From CAZLHO01 sp964559455 (GTDB lineage Bacteria > Krumholzibacteriota > Krumholzibacteriia > LZORAL124-64-63): a stretch of 55,645 nt of DNA. Of the stretch, positions 8,120-18,854 are shown piece by piece; the stretch's first letter is position 1; every line of letters starts with the position of its first letter. Below the pieces are notes generated by a model that was not told the origin of the DNA, did no database searches, and was given only the letters and a program-made list of their open reading frames with translations. Both the position numbers and the translations under genes were made by a program. The stretch is taken from positions 1-55,645 of the forward strand of contig CAZLHO010000014.1 of assembly GCA_964559455.1 (NCBI GenBank), written 5' to 3'.

Positions 8120-9270
8120 GGCCCCTCCCCTTGAGCCTCGGCATGCAACCGGGCGGCGGCCGCGGCCGCTTCCGCCGGGGTGATCGCGGGCAGGCAGATG
8201 AACTCGTCGCAGACGTGGACGTCGCAGGGATGGCAGTGGGGCGGCCGGCAGAGCACGCGATACGGCCCCAGCGCCTCGTAGGGAAACCAGATCTCCGGAG
8301 CAGTCGGGCCGAAGAGGGCCAGGGTGGGGCGTCCCAGGGCCACCGAGGCGTGCATGATCCCGCCGTCGACGCAGACCGTCAGCGCGGCCCCGGCCGTCAC
8401 CTGCAGCGCGGCGTCCAGGGGCAGGGCGGGCAGGGCGCCGCCCGGCGCCCCGGAAGGCAGGTCGGCCAGGGTCCGGGCGTAGATCCCGGCGCGCAGGGGC
8501 GGGCGGAGCAGGACCAGGGGCAGGCCGACGCCCTCGGCCAGCAGGGGGGCGAAGGCGCGCCAATGCCCCGCGGGCCATTCCTTGAAGGGCCAGGTGGCGC
8601 CGGGAGCGAGCAGGGCGTAGGACGCGCCGGGATCCAGCCCCAGCCCGGCCAGGGCGTCGCGGGCCGCCGCCAGGCCGGACGCGGGAGCGGCGACGCGCGG
8701 ACGCGGTGTGGAGCCGGCGAGCAGGAAATCGCGGAAGGAGGCGCCCGACTCGCCATGGACCAGGGGGAAGAGGCGCGCCAGGTGGTCGCCCAGCCCCCCG
8801 GGAGCATGGCGGCGGAAGTCGGGATCCGCCGCGGCGTCCGGAACCGGGGCCGCATGCGTGTACAGGCGGCGGCGACCGCTCGTGGCGCCGCCGATGCGGC
8901 GCGGGATCCCCGCCAGGCGCAGCAGCCATGCGCTGCGCGGATTGAAGAAGAGGTCGACCGCCAGGTCGTAGCGGGCGCGCCGCAGGGCCAGGACCATGGC
9001 CGCGGTGCCCAATCCGGCCCCGCCGGCCCCGGCGCGCGCCCGGGCGTCGGCGCCGCGCCGCCGCGCGCCGAGCAGGTGGAGGTGGGCGAGTTCGGGATGA
9101 TCGCTCAGCAGGGGGCCGTGGGCCGCCTCGCAGAGGTAGCCGATCTCCAGCTCGGGATCGCCCGCGCGCAGGGCACCGATCAGGGCGGTGGACATGGCGA
9201 TGTCGCCCAGATAGCGCAGGCGCGTCAGCAGGATCCGCCGCAGCGGGCGGCCGTCCAGGAGCCAGCTCAC
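8116..9270 (-). CDS. GT9 family glycosyltransferase (heptosyltransferase-like)
   Basis: 384 residues. N-terminal RILLTRLRYLGDIAMSTALI matches the GT9 start, ALLAPGATWPFKEWPAGHW is the nucleotide-sugar motif, and VDGGIMHASVALGRPTLALF the C-terminal donor motif, followed by FGPTAPEIWFP and the Cys-rich LCRPPHCHPCDVHVCDEF. The GTG at 9270 shares GTGA with the gmhB stop. Residues ~60-85 include a low-complexity Ala/Arg/Gly insertion (GARRRGADARARAGAGGAG), an unusual loop between the first helices. Presumed role is LPS core sugar addition; exact acceptor unknown. Confidence 0.9.
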   Translation of the reverse strand: MSWLLDGRPLRRILLTRLRYLGDIAMSTALIGALRAGDPELEIGYLCEAAHGPLLSDHPELAHLHLLGARRRGADARARAGAGGAGLGTAAMVLALRRARYDLAVDLFFNPRSAWLLRLAGIPRRIGGATSGRRRLYTHAAPVPDAAADPDFRRHAPGGLGDHLARLFPLVHGESGASFRDFLLAGSTPRPRVAAPASGLAAARDALAGLGLDPGASYALLAPGATWPFKEWPAGHWRAFAPLLAEGVGLPLVLLRPPLRAGIYARTLADLPSGAPGGALPALPLDAALQVTAGAALTVCVDGGIMHASVALGRPTLALFGPTAPEIWFPYEALGPYRVLCRPPHCHPCDVHVCDEFICLPAITPAEAAAAAARLHAEAQGEGP

Positions 9271-9866
9271 GCCTTTCCCTCCCCGGTCAGGTCGGCGACG
9301 ACGGCGGCCAGATCGGCGACGACGCGCGCGGCGCCCAGGCCGGCGGCGTCAGGATCGACGCCGGCCCCCTGACCGGTGCGGACGAGGTAGGTGCGCAGCC
9401 CGGCGTCCAGGCCCAGGCGGATGTCCGAGAGCTTGTCCCCCGCCAGGGCCGACGCCGCCGGTTCCCAGGCGAAGGCCGCCGAAGCCTCGGCGAGCAGGCC
9501 GGGGGCGGGTTTGCGGCAGCCGCACCCGTCCTCGGGAGCGTGCGGGCAGTAGTAGACGGCGGCCAGGACCACGCCGGCTTCGGCCAGCAGCGCATCGACG
9601 CGGCGCTGTACGGCGGCGAAGTCGGCTTCGGCATAGTAGCCCCGTCCGATGCCCGACTGGTTCGTCAGGCAGATCAGGCGCCAGCCCGCAGCGGCGGCGC
9701 GGCGCAGGGCGTCCGCAGCGCCGGGGATCAGCCGCACCTGGGCGGGATCGCTCAGGTAGTCGGCATCCTCGATGATCACCCCGTCGCGATCGATGAACAG
9801 GATCGGACGGGGATCTCCCGGCGCGGGCGGCAAGGGGGGCGCGGCGACGGGCATCCAACGGCTCAC
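9267..9866 (-). CDS. gmhB: D-glycero-beta-D-manno-heptose 1,7-bisphosphate 7-phosphatase
   Basis: 199 residues, HAD superfamily. Signatures: ILFIDRDGVIIEDADYL (catalytic DxD), LICLTNQSGIGRGYYAEAD, the zinc-loop YYCPHAPEDGCGCRKPAPG, and GDKLSDIRLGLDAGL. It removes the C7 phosphate of heptose bisphosphate on the way to ADP-heptose, the donor used by the flanking GT9 enzymes. The GTG at 9866 overlaps the waaF stop (GTGA); an ATG at 9854 is an alternative that would shorten the protein by four residues. The other ADP-heptose genes (gmhA, hldE) are not in the window. Confidence 0.94.
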   Translation of the reverse strand: MSRWMPVAAPPLPPAPGDPRPILFIDRDGVIIEDADYLSDPAQVRLIPGAADALRRAAAAGWRLICLTNQSGIGRGYYAEADFAAVQRRVDALLAEAGVVLAAVYYCPHAPEDGCGCRKPAPGLLAEASAAFAWEPAASALAGDKLSDIRLGLDAGLRTYLVRTGQGAGVDPDAAGLGAARVVADLAAVVADLTGEGKA

Positions 9867-10945
9867 GGGGAATCCTCCCGGCGGACGGCCAGGCTCGAGG
9901 CCACGGCCAGCACCTCTTCGGGCGAAACCGTGTCCAGGCAGAAGGTCTCGTGCCGGCACTCCGGGCGATAGCACGGCTGGCAGGGGAATCCGGTCGCGGC
10001 GACGACGGCGGTCCGCCGGCCGCGAGGGGCCGTCCAGGCCGGGCTGCTCGAACCGAAGATGCCGACCGTGGGCGCGCCCAGGGCCGCGGCCAGATGCATC
10101 AGGCCGCTGTCGTTGCCCACGTAGACGGCCGCGTCGCGCAGAAGGGCGGCGACTTCGGACAGGTCGGTTCGGCCCACGCGGTCGACGACGGCGGGGCCCC
10201 CGACCAAATCGTCGCGCCAGGCCGCCGAGCAGCCGCGGCGCACCGCGTCGCGCATGGCCCGGCCGGCGGCGTCCCCGACCAGGACCACCCGCGCCCCGCG
10301 CCGGCCCACGACGGCGTCGGCGAAGGACGCCACCGCGGCGGCGGGCCAGTTCTTGGCGCTGCCGTAGGTCGTGCCCACGCCCAGGACCCAAAGGGGCGGG
10401 CCTTCGGGAGTCGGGGCGGCCTCCGCCCGCTCCGCCAGCCCGGGCAGGCGGGGAGCCGGAGCCTCGCCGGCCGCGGTCGGTTCGCGCCGCCAGGCCGCCA
10501 GCAGCAGGCCCAGTTCCTCGCAGTAATGCATCGACCCCCGCAGCGGACGCCGCACCGACCCTTCGAGCAGGAAGCCCCTTCCGTCGCTGCGGAAACCGAT
10601 CAGGCGCGGGATCCCGGCCAGGCGCGCCGCGACCGCGACCCGCAACGAGGGCGGCAACAGGATCGCCTCCGCGAAGCCCTCCCGTCGCCACTGGGCGGCC
10701 AGCCGGAAGAGCCCGTCCAGACCCCGGTGCCGGCCGCCGCGATCGTAGGACAGCAGGCCGTCCACGCGGGGATCGTCGCGCAGCAGCGGCTCCCATTCGC
10801 TGCGCAGCGAGACGGTCAGGCGCGGGCGCGACGGATCCGTGGCCAGGGACTCCAGCAGCGAGGTCGCCATGACCAGGTCGCCCAGCCAATTCGGGGCGAC
10901 CACCAGCAGACGGCGGCCGGCGTCCTTGGCCGGGGCCGCGGTCAT
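9863..10945 (-). CDS. waaF: Lipopolysaccharide heptosyltransferase II type (GT9)
   Basis: 360 residues. This is the most canonical GT9 of the four: LLVVAPNWLGDLVMATSLLE, GVGTTYGSAKNWPAAAV, YVGNDSGLMHLAAALGAP and GIFGSSSPAWTAP are typical of RfaF/WaaF, with CQPCYRPECRHETFCLD at the end. WaaF adds the second L-glycero-D-manno-heptose to the LPS inner core. The ATG at 10945 overlaps the previous stop as ATGA. Directly followed by gmhB, which makes the donor precursor. Family is certain; heptose II specificity is by resemblance. Confidence 0.9.
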   Translation of the reverse strand: MTAAPAKDAGRRLLVVAPNWLGDLVMATSLLESLATDPSRPRLTVSLRSEWEPLLRDDPRVDGLLSYDRGGRHRGLDGLFRLAAQWRREGFAEAILLPPSLRVAVAARLAGIPRLIGFRSDGRGFLLEGSVRRPLRGSMHYCEELGLLLAAWRREPTAAGEAPAPRLPGLAERAEAAPTPEGPPLWVLGVGTTYGSAKNWPAAAVASFADAVVGRRGARVVLVGDAAGRAMRDAVRRGCSAAWRDDLVGGPAVVDRVGRTDLSEVAALLRDAAVYVGNDSGLMHLAAALGAPTVGIFGSSSPAWTAPRGRRTAVVAATGFPCQPCYRPECRHETFCLDTVSPEEVLAVASSLAVRREDSP

Positions 10946-12009
10946 CGCACGCTCCGCACCGCCTCGACGGCCTCCATCAGGGTGTCGATGTCGACGCGCT
11001 GTCCGGAAGTCACGCGCAGGGCGCGGACGTGCGGCGAATCGACGGGCACCCACATGTCGCGATCCTCCTTCAGGAAGAGGCCGATCGTGGGCACGCCCAG
11101 CGCCGCCGCGAAGTGGAAGAGGTCGGTGTTCCCGGCCAGGAAGAGGTCGCAGTTGGCGACCAGCAGCACGGTGTCGAAGAGCGCTTCGCGCGGCAGCGCC
11201 AGCGGCGGCGAGGACAGTCCCGACTCGAAACGGCCCAGGCGCTCGCGGTCGGCGTCGGCGGTCAGGGGGAGCACCCGGCAGGACATCTGGCTGGACAGCT
11301 GCGTGACCAGGAAATGCAGGCTGGAGATCGACAACCCGACCCCGGCCTTGCCCAGGGCCGGGTCCACGCCGACCAGGACCTCGTCGCGACGGGGTTTGTT
11401 GAAGTGGACGAGCTGCTGCATCCGCCGCATGTGGTCCTCGGGCAGATCCCAGCGGCAGGTCGGCGGCAGGGGCGGCAGACCCAGGAAGGGGGCCGCGGCG
11501 CGCAGGCGGCCGCCGCGATAGGCGGGCTCGCCGGCCGGAGGGCGGATCTCGAAATTCACGGCCGGATAGGACGCGGCGTGCGACGGCCCCAGACGCAGCC
11601 GGGCCCCGCTGGCCAGGGCGACGATCTCCAGGGCCGGCTGGGCGGTGAAGGACATCACCACGCTGGCGTCGGCGCCCAGGTCGCGGACGCTGCGCAGCAG
11701 GGAATAGAATCCCGGCGTCCAGGGCCGCAGCTGCCGCCGCCCGTAGACCAGGCATTGCCGGGCGAGGCCGCTGGGCACCACCAGAGAGGCGTGCTCCTCG
11801 GGCACCAGGAAATCGACGCGCGACAGCGGGTAGCGTTCGCGCACCGCCTGCAGCAGCGGCACGTGGAAGAGCAGGTCGGTCAGATCGCCGGTGTCGACGG
11901 CCAGGATATGCGAGCGCTCCGCGAGGGCGCCGGGCAGCGCGAAGGGCGCCGCCGAAGCGCCGCGCTGCAGGACGCGTCCGAGAACACCGGAAAGAAGTCG
12001 TCCTTCCAA
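10942..12009 (-). CDS. Divergent GT9-like glycosyltransferase
   Basis: About 355 residues if the TTG at 12009 is used (AAAGG 10 nt upstream). No ATG or GTG occurs near the N-terminus, so the start is uncertain by a few codons. GT9 fold traces: SHILAVDTGDLTDLLFHVPL, RERYPLSRVDFLVPEEH, and LFLAGNTDLFHFAAALGVP followed by TIGLFLKEDRDMWVP. The usual N-terminal glycine loop and the DSG donor motif are changed (GNTDLFH in place of NDSGxMH), and no Cys-rich tail is present. It may use another donor or have lost activity. It lies 14 nt after lon and is coupled by ATGA to waaF. Confidence 0.75.
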   Translation of the reverse strand: MEGRLLSGVLGRVLQRGASAAPFALPGALAERSHILAVDTGDLTDLLFHVPLLQAVRERYPLSRVDFLVPEEHASLVVPSGLARQCLVYGRRQLRPWTPGFYSLLRSVRDLGADASVVMSFTAQPALEIVALASGARLRLGPSHAASYPAVNFEIRPPAGEPAYRGGRLRAAAPFLGLPPLPPTCRWDLPEDHMRRMQQLVHFNKPRRDEVLVGVDPALGKAGVGLSISSLHFLVTQLSSQMSCRVLPLTADADRERLGRFESGLSSPPLALPREALFDTVLLVANCDLFLAGNTDLFHFAAALGVPTIGLFLKEDRDMWVPVDSPHVRALRVTSGQRVDIDTLMEAVEAVRSVR

Positions 12010-12023
12010 CAGGTCACTACCTT

Positions 12024-14417
<2,394 letters not shown>

Positions 14418-14474
14418 ACGGAGCTCCTCTCGCTGCGCGCCCGGGCCGTCGCACGCGGCGACGTCCCGACCGGG

Positions 14475-14927
14475 TCATTCGCCGCCGACGTCGATGCGGC
14501 GGCGCTCTCCCGATGCGGGCCGCCCCTTGCGGAAGGTCACGTAGAGAAAGCCGTTGCGATAGCTGGCCTCGGCGCTCTCGGTGACGACATCCACGGGAAT
14601 CGCGATGCGCCGGGCGAAGGGCCCGACGTTGATCTCCATCTTGAAGAAATGTTTCTTGCCCGGCGGCGCGATGTCGCGGCGCACGCCGCGGATGGTCAGG
14701 CTCTCGCCGTCGGTGAGCAACTCGATGCCGGCGGGATCCATGCCCGCCAGGTCGACCTGGACCACGAAACGATCGCTCGTCTCGTAGACGTCGGTCGCCG
14801 GATGCCAGCTGAGATCCTCCTCGATCGGCACGGCCCGTCCGCCCTGATGGTACGAAGTGACGAAGATCTCGAAGATCTCGTCGACGTCCCCGGGCCGGTC
14901 GAAGCGGAGTCCTTCCTCCAGGATCAT
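14475..14927 (-). CDS. Hsp20/alpha-crystallin family small heat-shock protein
   Basis: 150 residues. The alpha-crystallin domain spans about 45-140: HPATDVYETSDRFVVQVDLA, GMDPAGIELLTDGESLTIRG, KHFFKMEINVGPFARRIAIP and the conserved NGFLYVTFRKG near the C-terminus (A-x-x-x-N-G-[FL]-L pattern). It should hold unfolding proteins in an ATP-independent way. The N-terminal arm is short and no IxI tail motif is present, so its oligomeric state may be unusual. The ATG at 14927 follows a G-rich Shine-Dalgarno. First gene of the run into lon. Confidence 0.92.
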   Translation of the reverse strand: MILEEGLRFDRPGDVDEIFEIFVTSYHQGGRAVPIEEDLSWHPATDVYETSDRFVVQVDLAGMDPAGIELLTDGESLTIRGVRRDIAPPGKKHFFKMEINVGPFARRIAIPVDVVTESAEASYRNGFLYVTFRKGRPASGERRRIDVGGE

Positions 14928-14970
14928 GTCATGCCCCCTTGCCGCGGGCGCGCAACGCGACCGCAGTCGA

Positions 14971-14999
14971 ATGCTAACGGCACCCCAGCGCAGCGTCAA
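14971..14999 (-). promoter_or_regulatory. Predicted promoter for hsp20-lon and downstream genes
   Basis: On the minus strand TTGACG (14999-14994, 5/6) and TAGCAT (14976-14971, 4/6) are separated by 17 nt. The -35 overlaps the last codons of the pfkB gene. Transcription would start near 14964, 37 nt before the hsp20 ATG. No CIRCE inverted repeat was seen. Confidence 0.5.
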
Positions 15000-15970
15000 C
15001 CAATGGGCGCGGACGGGGGGGCAGCCCGGGTTCCGGACGGGAAGGGCCAGCCGGGGGGAAGCTCCGGGCGGGCCCCTCCCCCGCGCAGCATGGCCTCGGC
15101 CTCCGCCGCATCGGGAAGCGCCGCCCGGCCGCCGTAGTCCCGGCACTTCAGGGCGGCGACCGCCGCACCGGCGCGCAGGCAGTCCGCGAAGCCGCGGCCG
15201 CGGCCCAGGGCCCAGGCGTAGCCGGCGTGGAAGGCGTCGCCGGCGCCCGTCGTATCCCGCGTCTCGACGGCGAAGGCGGGCACGTGCCGGAAGCGCCCCC
15301 CGTCCAGGCCCACGCAGCCCGCGGCGCCGAAGGTCATGCCGACCCGCGGCGGCCCCATCGCCGCCAGGGCGCGCAGCGCGGCCGCCGGATCGTCCAGGCC
15401 GGTCAACGCCGGCGCGAAGATCTCCGACGAGACGACGTCGGTGCAGAGGGGGACGAGTTCGGCCGTGCCGGGGCGCGCCGTCCCGGCGTCCAGGACCACC
15501 GGCATGCCGCGCCGGCGCGCGGCCCGGGCCAGGAGCAGGCTGAAGGCCGGTTCGTGGCTGTCGAGGTAGAGCAGGTCGGCGGCGTCCAGCCAGGCGGGAT
15601 CGGCGGCCGCCGGCGGCAACGGGGGCAGCCCGCCGCGCGTCCACAGGATGCGCCGGCCGCCGTCGGCGGGGTCGACCAGGATCAGGGCGCGGGGCGTGGA
15701 TGCGTCGGGCGCGTCGAGGGCCAGCGACAGGTCCACGCCCGCCGCCTCGAGTTCCGTCCGCTGCGCCCGACCGGCGGCGTCCCCGGCCAGGGTCGTGACC
15801 AGCCGCACGCGGCAGCCCAGCCGGGCCAGGGCCACGGCGGCCGTGGCCGCCGGTCCGCCGCCGCCCTCGCGGATCCAGGGCAGCTCGTGCTTGGAGTCCG
15901 CGGGCGGCACGGCGGCCAGGGGCGCGATCAGGTCCCAGGCGTTGTAGCCGACGACCAGGACCCGGGTCAT
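14996..15970 (-). CDS. PfkB/ribokinase family sugar or nucleoside kinase
   Basis: 324 residues. Both PfkB signatures are visible: EGGGGPAATAAVALARLGC near residue 40, and RDTTGAGDAFHAGYAWALG, whose Asp in GAGDAF is the catalytic base. The fold phosphorylates a hydroxymethyl group of a sugar or nucleoside with ATP. Substrate cannot be read. The ATG at 15970 has GGAGGTGGGAG before it, which decides against an upstream in-frame ATG at 15997. It is transcribed away from the HIT gene and ends in the hsp20 promoter. Confidence 0.9.
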   Translation of the reverse strand: MTRVLVVGYNAWDLIAPLAAVPPADSKHELPWIREGGGGPAATAAVALARLGCRVRLVTTLAGDAAGRAQRTELEAAGVDLSLALDAPDASTPRALILVDPADGGRRILWTRGGLPPLPPAAADPAWLDAADLLYLDSHEPAFSLLLARAARRRGMPVVLDAGTARPGTAELVPLCTDVVSSEIFAPALTGLDDPAAALRALAAMGPPRVGMTFGAAGCVGLDGGRFRHVPAFAVETRDTTGAGDAFHAGYAWALGRGRGFADCLRAGAAVAALKCRDYGGRAALPDAAEAEAMLRGGGARPELPPGWPFPSGTRAAPPSAPIG

Positions 15971-16050
15971 CTCCCACCTCCGGTTGCCTCCGCGCAAGGC
16001 GGCGTGCTAGCCTCCCGGCGGACTGCAACGCCAACCGGGAGTGCCTACCG

Positions 16051-16395
16051 ATGAACGACTGCCTCTTCTGCCGCATGGTCTCCGGCGAGATCCCCTGCGA
16101 CACGATCTACGCGGACGACGACGTCATCGCGATCCGCGACATCAATCCCCAGGCGCCCGTGCACGTGCTGCTGATCCCGCGGCGCCACATCGCCTCGACC
16201 GCCGAGCTGACGACCGGCGACGCCGGCCTGATGGGCGCCCTCTGCCTGGCGGCGACGAATGTGGCCGCGGCCGAGGGCCTGGCGGAGAAGGGCTACCGCT
16301 GGGTCGTGAACTGCGGCCGGGAAGCCTGCCAGACCGTCCCCCACATCCATCTCCACCTGCTCGGCGGCCGGGAGCTGGGCTGGCCGCCGGGTTGA
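16051..16395 (+). CDS. HIT family (Hint-like) nucleotide-binding protein
   Basis: 114 residues. The histidine-triad motif PHIHLHLLGG has histidines 98, 100 and 102, and an N-terminal CLFCRMV pair (Cys4, Cys7) with later histidines forms the usual zinc site. Hint proteins hydrolyse purine-nucleoside phosphoramidates. Full length; ATG at 16051 with GGGAG upstream. It is one of very few plus-strand genes and is divergent from the pfkB gene across an 80-nt gap in which only a weak plus-strand -35/-10 pair (TTGCCT/TAGCCT, 18 nt apart) can be proposed. Confidence 0.94.
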   Translation: MNDCLFCRMVSGEIPCDTIYADDDVIAIRDINPQAPVHVLLIPRRHIASTAELTTGDAGLMGALCLAATNVAAAEGLAEKGYRWVVNCGREACQTVPHIHLHLLGGRELGWPPG

Positions 16396-16412
16396 GCGCC
16401 GCCGCGACAAGC

Positions 16413-16440
16413 GGGGCCGGCCCCCGCGGGAGCCGGCCCC
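16413..16440. terminator. Bidirectional hairpin between convergent HIT and histone-like genes
   Basis: GGGGCCGGC (16413-16421) pairs perfectly with GCCGGCCCC (16432-16440) around a 10-nt loop. It sits between the stops of two convergent genes. Neither side has a strong T-tract, so efficiency as an intrinsic terminator is uncertain. Confidence 0.5.
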
Positions 16441-16468
16441 GATCCCGTATCGCGTCGCGCGCCCAGGC

Positions 16469-17035
16469 TCAGGCCACGTCGTAGACGCCGCGGCCGACCC
16501 GCTTGAGCGCCTTGCTCGTCGACAGGGTCCGGCGCAGCACGTTCGCGAAGTTCTTGCTCTTCGTGCGCACCAGCTTGCCGGCGACGATCGCCTGGTGGAT
16601 GTCCTGGAAGGACATCGCCTTGCCCTGCTTGCGGATCAGCTCGGCGACCACGGTCTCGACGGTGGGCTTGGCGCGGGCCGCGACCTTGCGTCCGGTCTTC
16701 TTCGGCGCGGCCTTGCGCACGACCTTCTTCTTGGCGGCCTTCTTGGCCGTCTTCTTGACGACCTTCTTGGCCGCCTTCTTGGCCGTCTTCTTCTTCGTCG
16801 TCTTCTTCGTGGTCTTCTTCGCCGACTTGGGACGACCGGGCTTGCGTCCCGGCTTCTTCTTCGCGCCGACGGGCTTGGCCAGGACCTTCGCTATCTCGGC
16901 CTCCACCGCCGCGAGATCCCTGGTCAGTTCGCTCTTGCGGGCGTCCAGCTTCTCCAGCTTCTCGCGCACGACAAGTAAATGACGCAACTCGGCGACGCTC
17001 AATTGCGATGGATCAATCATCTTCCGACGTGGCAT
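16469..17035 (-). CDS. Lysine-rich histone-H1-like DNA-binding protein with C-terminal winged helix
   Basis: 188 residues in three parts. Residues ~8-55 are a probable coiled coil (VAELRHLLVVREKLEKLDAR and on). Residues ~57-120 are a basic, Ala/Lys/Pro-rich linker with repeated KKTTKK, AKKAAKK and GRKPGRPK (AT-hook-like) units. Residues ~125-188 form a compact domain (TVETVVAELIRKQGKAMSFQ, then DIHQAIVAGKL and KRVGRGVYDVA) that resembles HARE-HTH/winged-helix modules. It is probably nucleoid-associated. The ATG at 17035 has GGAGG 7 nt upstream; a consensus -35 promoter precedes it, suggesting high expression. The C-terminal fold is inferred from pattern only. Confidence 0.85.
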   Translation of the reverse strand: MPRRKMIDPSQLSVAELRHLLVVREKLEKLDARKSELTRDLAAVEAEIAKVLAKPVGAKKKPGRKPGRPKSAKKTTKKTTKKKTAKKAAKKVVKKTAKKAAKKKVVRKAAPKKTGRKVAARAKPTVETVVAELIRKQGKAMSFQDIHQAIVAGKLVRTKSKNFANVLRRTLSTSKALKRVGRGVYDVA

Positions 17036-17102
17036 CAAGGCACCTCCATGAAACGGATCGACGCAGCCGCAGCCGCCGCTGTTAGCGAGTAATGTTACCG
17101 GG

Positions 17103-17131
17103 ACCATACACAAGGTCCGGACGGCTGTCAA
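17103..17131 (-). promoter_or_regulatory. Strong predicted promoter for the histone-like gene
   Basis: Minus strand TTGACA (17131-17126, perfect -35), a 17-nt spacer, and TATGGT (17108-17103, 4/6). Start of transcription is expected near 17096 with a ~60-nt leader. It lies directly after the solute-binding protein gene stop at 17148. Confidence 0.62.
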
Positions 17132-17147
17132 AGCGAGAAGTAAGATT

Positions 17148-18764
17148 TCAACGGACGGTTGCGGGATGCCGGCGGTCCTCCGGAGCGATCCACCAATCCT
17201 CGATGTTGTAATACGGCGAAAGCATGTCGGGGCGTACGTCGCGCAGACGGCGGGAGACGCCGTAGAGGCTGTCCGGATAATAGAGGAAGGCGACCGGGGC
17301 GTCCGCGGCGATCACTTCCTGGTAGCGGCGCCACACCGGCCGGGCCGCGTCGCGGTCGGCCAGCGAGAGCCCCAGGCGCAGCAGCGAGTCGGCCTCCGCT
17401 CCTGCGTAATGGCCGTAGTTGAAGCGGTCCCAGGCGTCGCCGCCCAGCAGGGGCGACGGGTCCACCGTCAGCGAGGTCGAGAAGACGCCCAGGTAGGCGT
17501 CGAACTCGCCGCGGCTCACGAAGTCGATGGCCGCAGAGAACTCCATCACCCGCGGCCGCGCGTCGACACCGACCCGGCGCAGATTCTCGCGGATGGCCGC
17601 CGCGCCGTTCTCGCGCACGGGATCGCCGCGGCGGGTGATCAGGGTGAAGCGCAGGGGCCTGCCGTCCCGTTCGCGGATGCCGTCCCCGTCGTCGTCCCGC
17701 CAGCCGGCCTCGTCCAGCAGGGCCGCCGCCGCTGCGGGATCATAGGGATCAGCGGGCAGATCGGCGTGGTGGGCCCAGGAGCCGGGCGGGATCGGGCTGG
17801 CCGCCGGCCGGGCGTAGCCGTCCAGCAGCCCGTCGACGAAGACGCTGCGGTCGATGGCCAGCGAGAGGGCCCGCCGCACCCTGCGGTCCGCGAAAGACTC
17901 GCGCTCCAGGTTCCAGACGATGTAGCCGAAGAGGCGGCCCATCACCCGGTGCACCTCGATGTCGCCGCCGGCCTCCAGGCGACGGGCCGCGCGCACGGGC
18001 AGGCCTTCCATGAAGTCGACCTCGCCGGCCTCGAGGGCCGCCAGCCGCGATGTCTCGTCCGGGATGATCCGGAAGACGACGCGGTCCAGCAGGGGCTGCC
18101 GGGCGGGGAAGAGTTCGTTGCGTTCCAGCACCAGTTCGCGGTCGTGGGCCCAGTCGGCGAGCACGAACATGCCCGACGACAGCGGCGCCTGGTTCAGGGG
18201 CCAGTTGCGGATCTCCCCCGGGTCCAGACCGTCGGTGACGTGGGCGGGCAGGATGTGATGCCCCAGGGTGGCCAGCATGTCGGCGCGCCGTTCGCGGAAG
18301 ACGTAGCGCAAGGTGGCGTCGTCCAGGACCTCGACCGCGGCGACGTTGGCGATCCGGCCGCCGGCCCGGGGGCTGGCCGTGCGGGGATCGACGTACAGCC
18401 GCCAGGTCGCCGCCACGTCGCGGGCGGTCAGGGGAACGCCGTCGGACCAGAGCCAGGGACGCATCCGCACGATGAGCGAGAGGCTGTCCGGCGCCACGGT
18501 CACGGATTCGGCTATGCGCGGGTGGTAATGGAGATCCGACTCCGACTCCATCAGGCAGTCCTGGAGCAGGACCAGCACCTGCCCGCTGTAGGCCGAATGG
18601 TGGATCAGGGGATTCAGGACGTCGGGCTCGGCGGCGAAGGCGATCACTGCCGTGCCTCCCGGCGTCGCCGCGGCCGCGCCGGCGGGAGCGTTCTCGTCCG
18701 CGCGCGAACAGCCGCCGACGGCGCCCAGCAGCGCCGCGGCCAGCAGGAGAAGGCAGGACTTCAC
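17148..18764 (-). CDS. ABC transporter solute-binding lipoprotein, family 5 (peptide/nickel type)
   Basis: 538 residues. N-terminal lipoprotein signal (SCLLLLAAALLGAVGGC, lipobox ending at about Cys19) followed by an SBP_bac_5 domain: AAEPDVLNPLIHHSAYSGQV, WSDGVPLTARDVAATWRLY, APLSSGMFVLADWAHDRELV, VRRALSLAIDRSVFVDGLLD and the late NYGHYAGAEADSLL. It should bind oligopeptides or similar ligands in the periplasm. No permease or ATPase genes are adjacent, so it is an orphan. GTG at 18764 is chosen because it starts the signal peptide, though no clear Shine-Dalgarno is seen; TTG four codons upstream is possible. Together with the secreted peptidases it could serve peptide uptake (inference). Confidence 0.88.
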   Translation of the reverse strand: MKSCLLLLAAALLGAVGGCSRADENAPAGAAAATPGGTAVIAFAAEPDVLNPLIHHSAYSGQVLVLLQDCLMESESDLHYHPRIAESVTVAPDSLSLIVRMRPWLWSDGVPLTARDVAATWRLYVDPRTASPRAGGRIANVAAVEVLDDATLRYVFRERRADMLATLGHHILPAHVTDGLDPGEIRNWPLNQAPLSSGMFVLADWAHDRELVLERNELFPARQPLLDRVVFRIIPDETSRLAALEAGEVDFMEGLPVRAARRLEAGGDIEVHRVMGRLFGYIVWNLERESFADRRVRRALSLAIDRSVFVDGLLDGYARPAASPIPPGSWAHHADLPADPYDPAAAAALLDEAGWRDDDGDGIRERDGRPLRFTLITRRGDPVRENGAAAIRENLRRVGVDARPRVMEFSAAIDFVSRGEFDAYLGVFSTSLTVDPSPLLGGDAWDRFNYGHYAGAEADSLLRLGLSLADRDAARPVWRRYQEVIAADAPVAFLYYPDSLYGVSRRLRDVRPDMLSPYYNIEDWWIAPEDRRHPATVR

Positions 18765-18803
18765 GAGGGGCAAGATCGCCGCCCGGGGATCGGGGACCTG
18801 GGG

Positions 18804-18841
18804 AAAAAGGCGCGGCCCTCCCCCGCGGGAGCGGCCGCGCC
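18804..18841 (-). terminator. Rho-independent terminator after C25 peptidase 1
   Basis: On the minus strand GGCGCGGCC (18841-18833) pairs with GGCCGCGCC (18817-18809). An inner CTCCC/GGGAG stem extends it and TTTTT (18808-18804) follows directly. It lies about 50 nt after the stop of the peptidase gene at 18892. A second perfect hairpin (GGCCCCG/CGGGGCC, 18862-18879) lies between the stop and this terminator. Confidence 0.78.
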
Positions 18842-18854
18842 ACGGCCTGTACTG

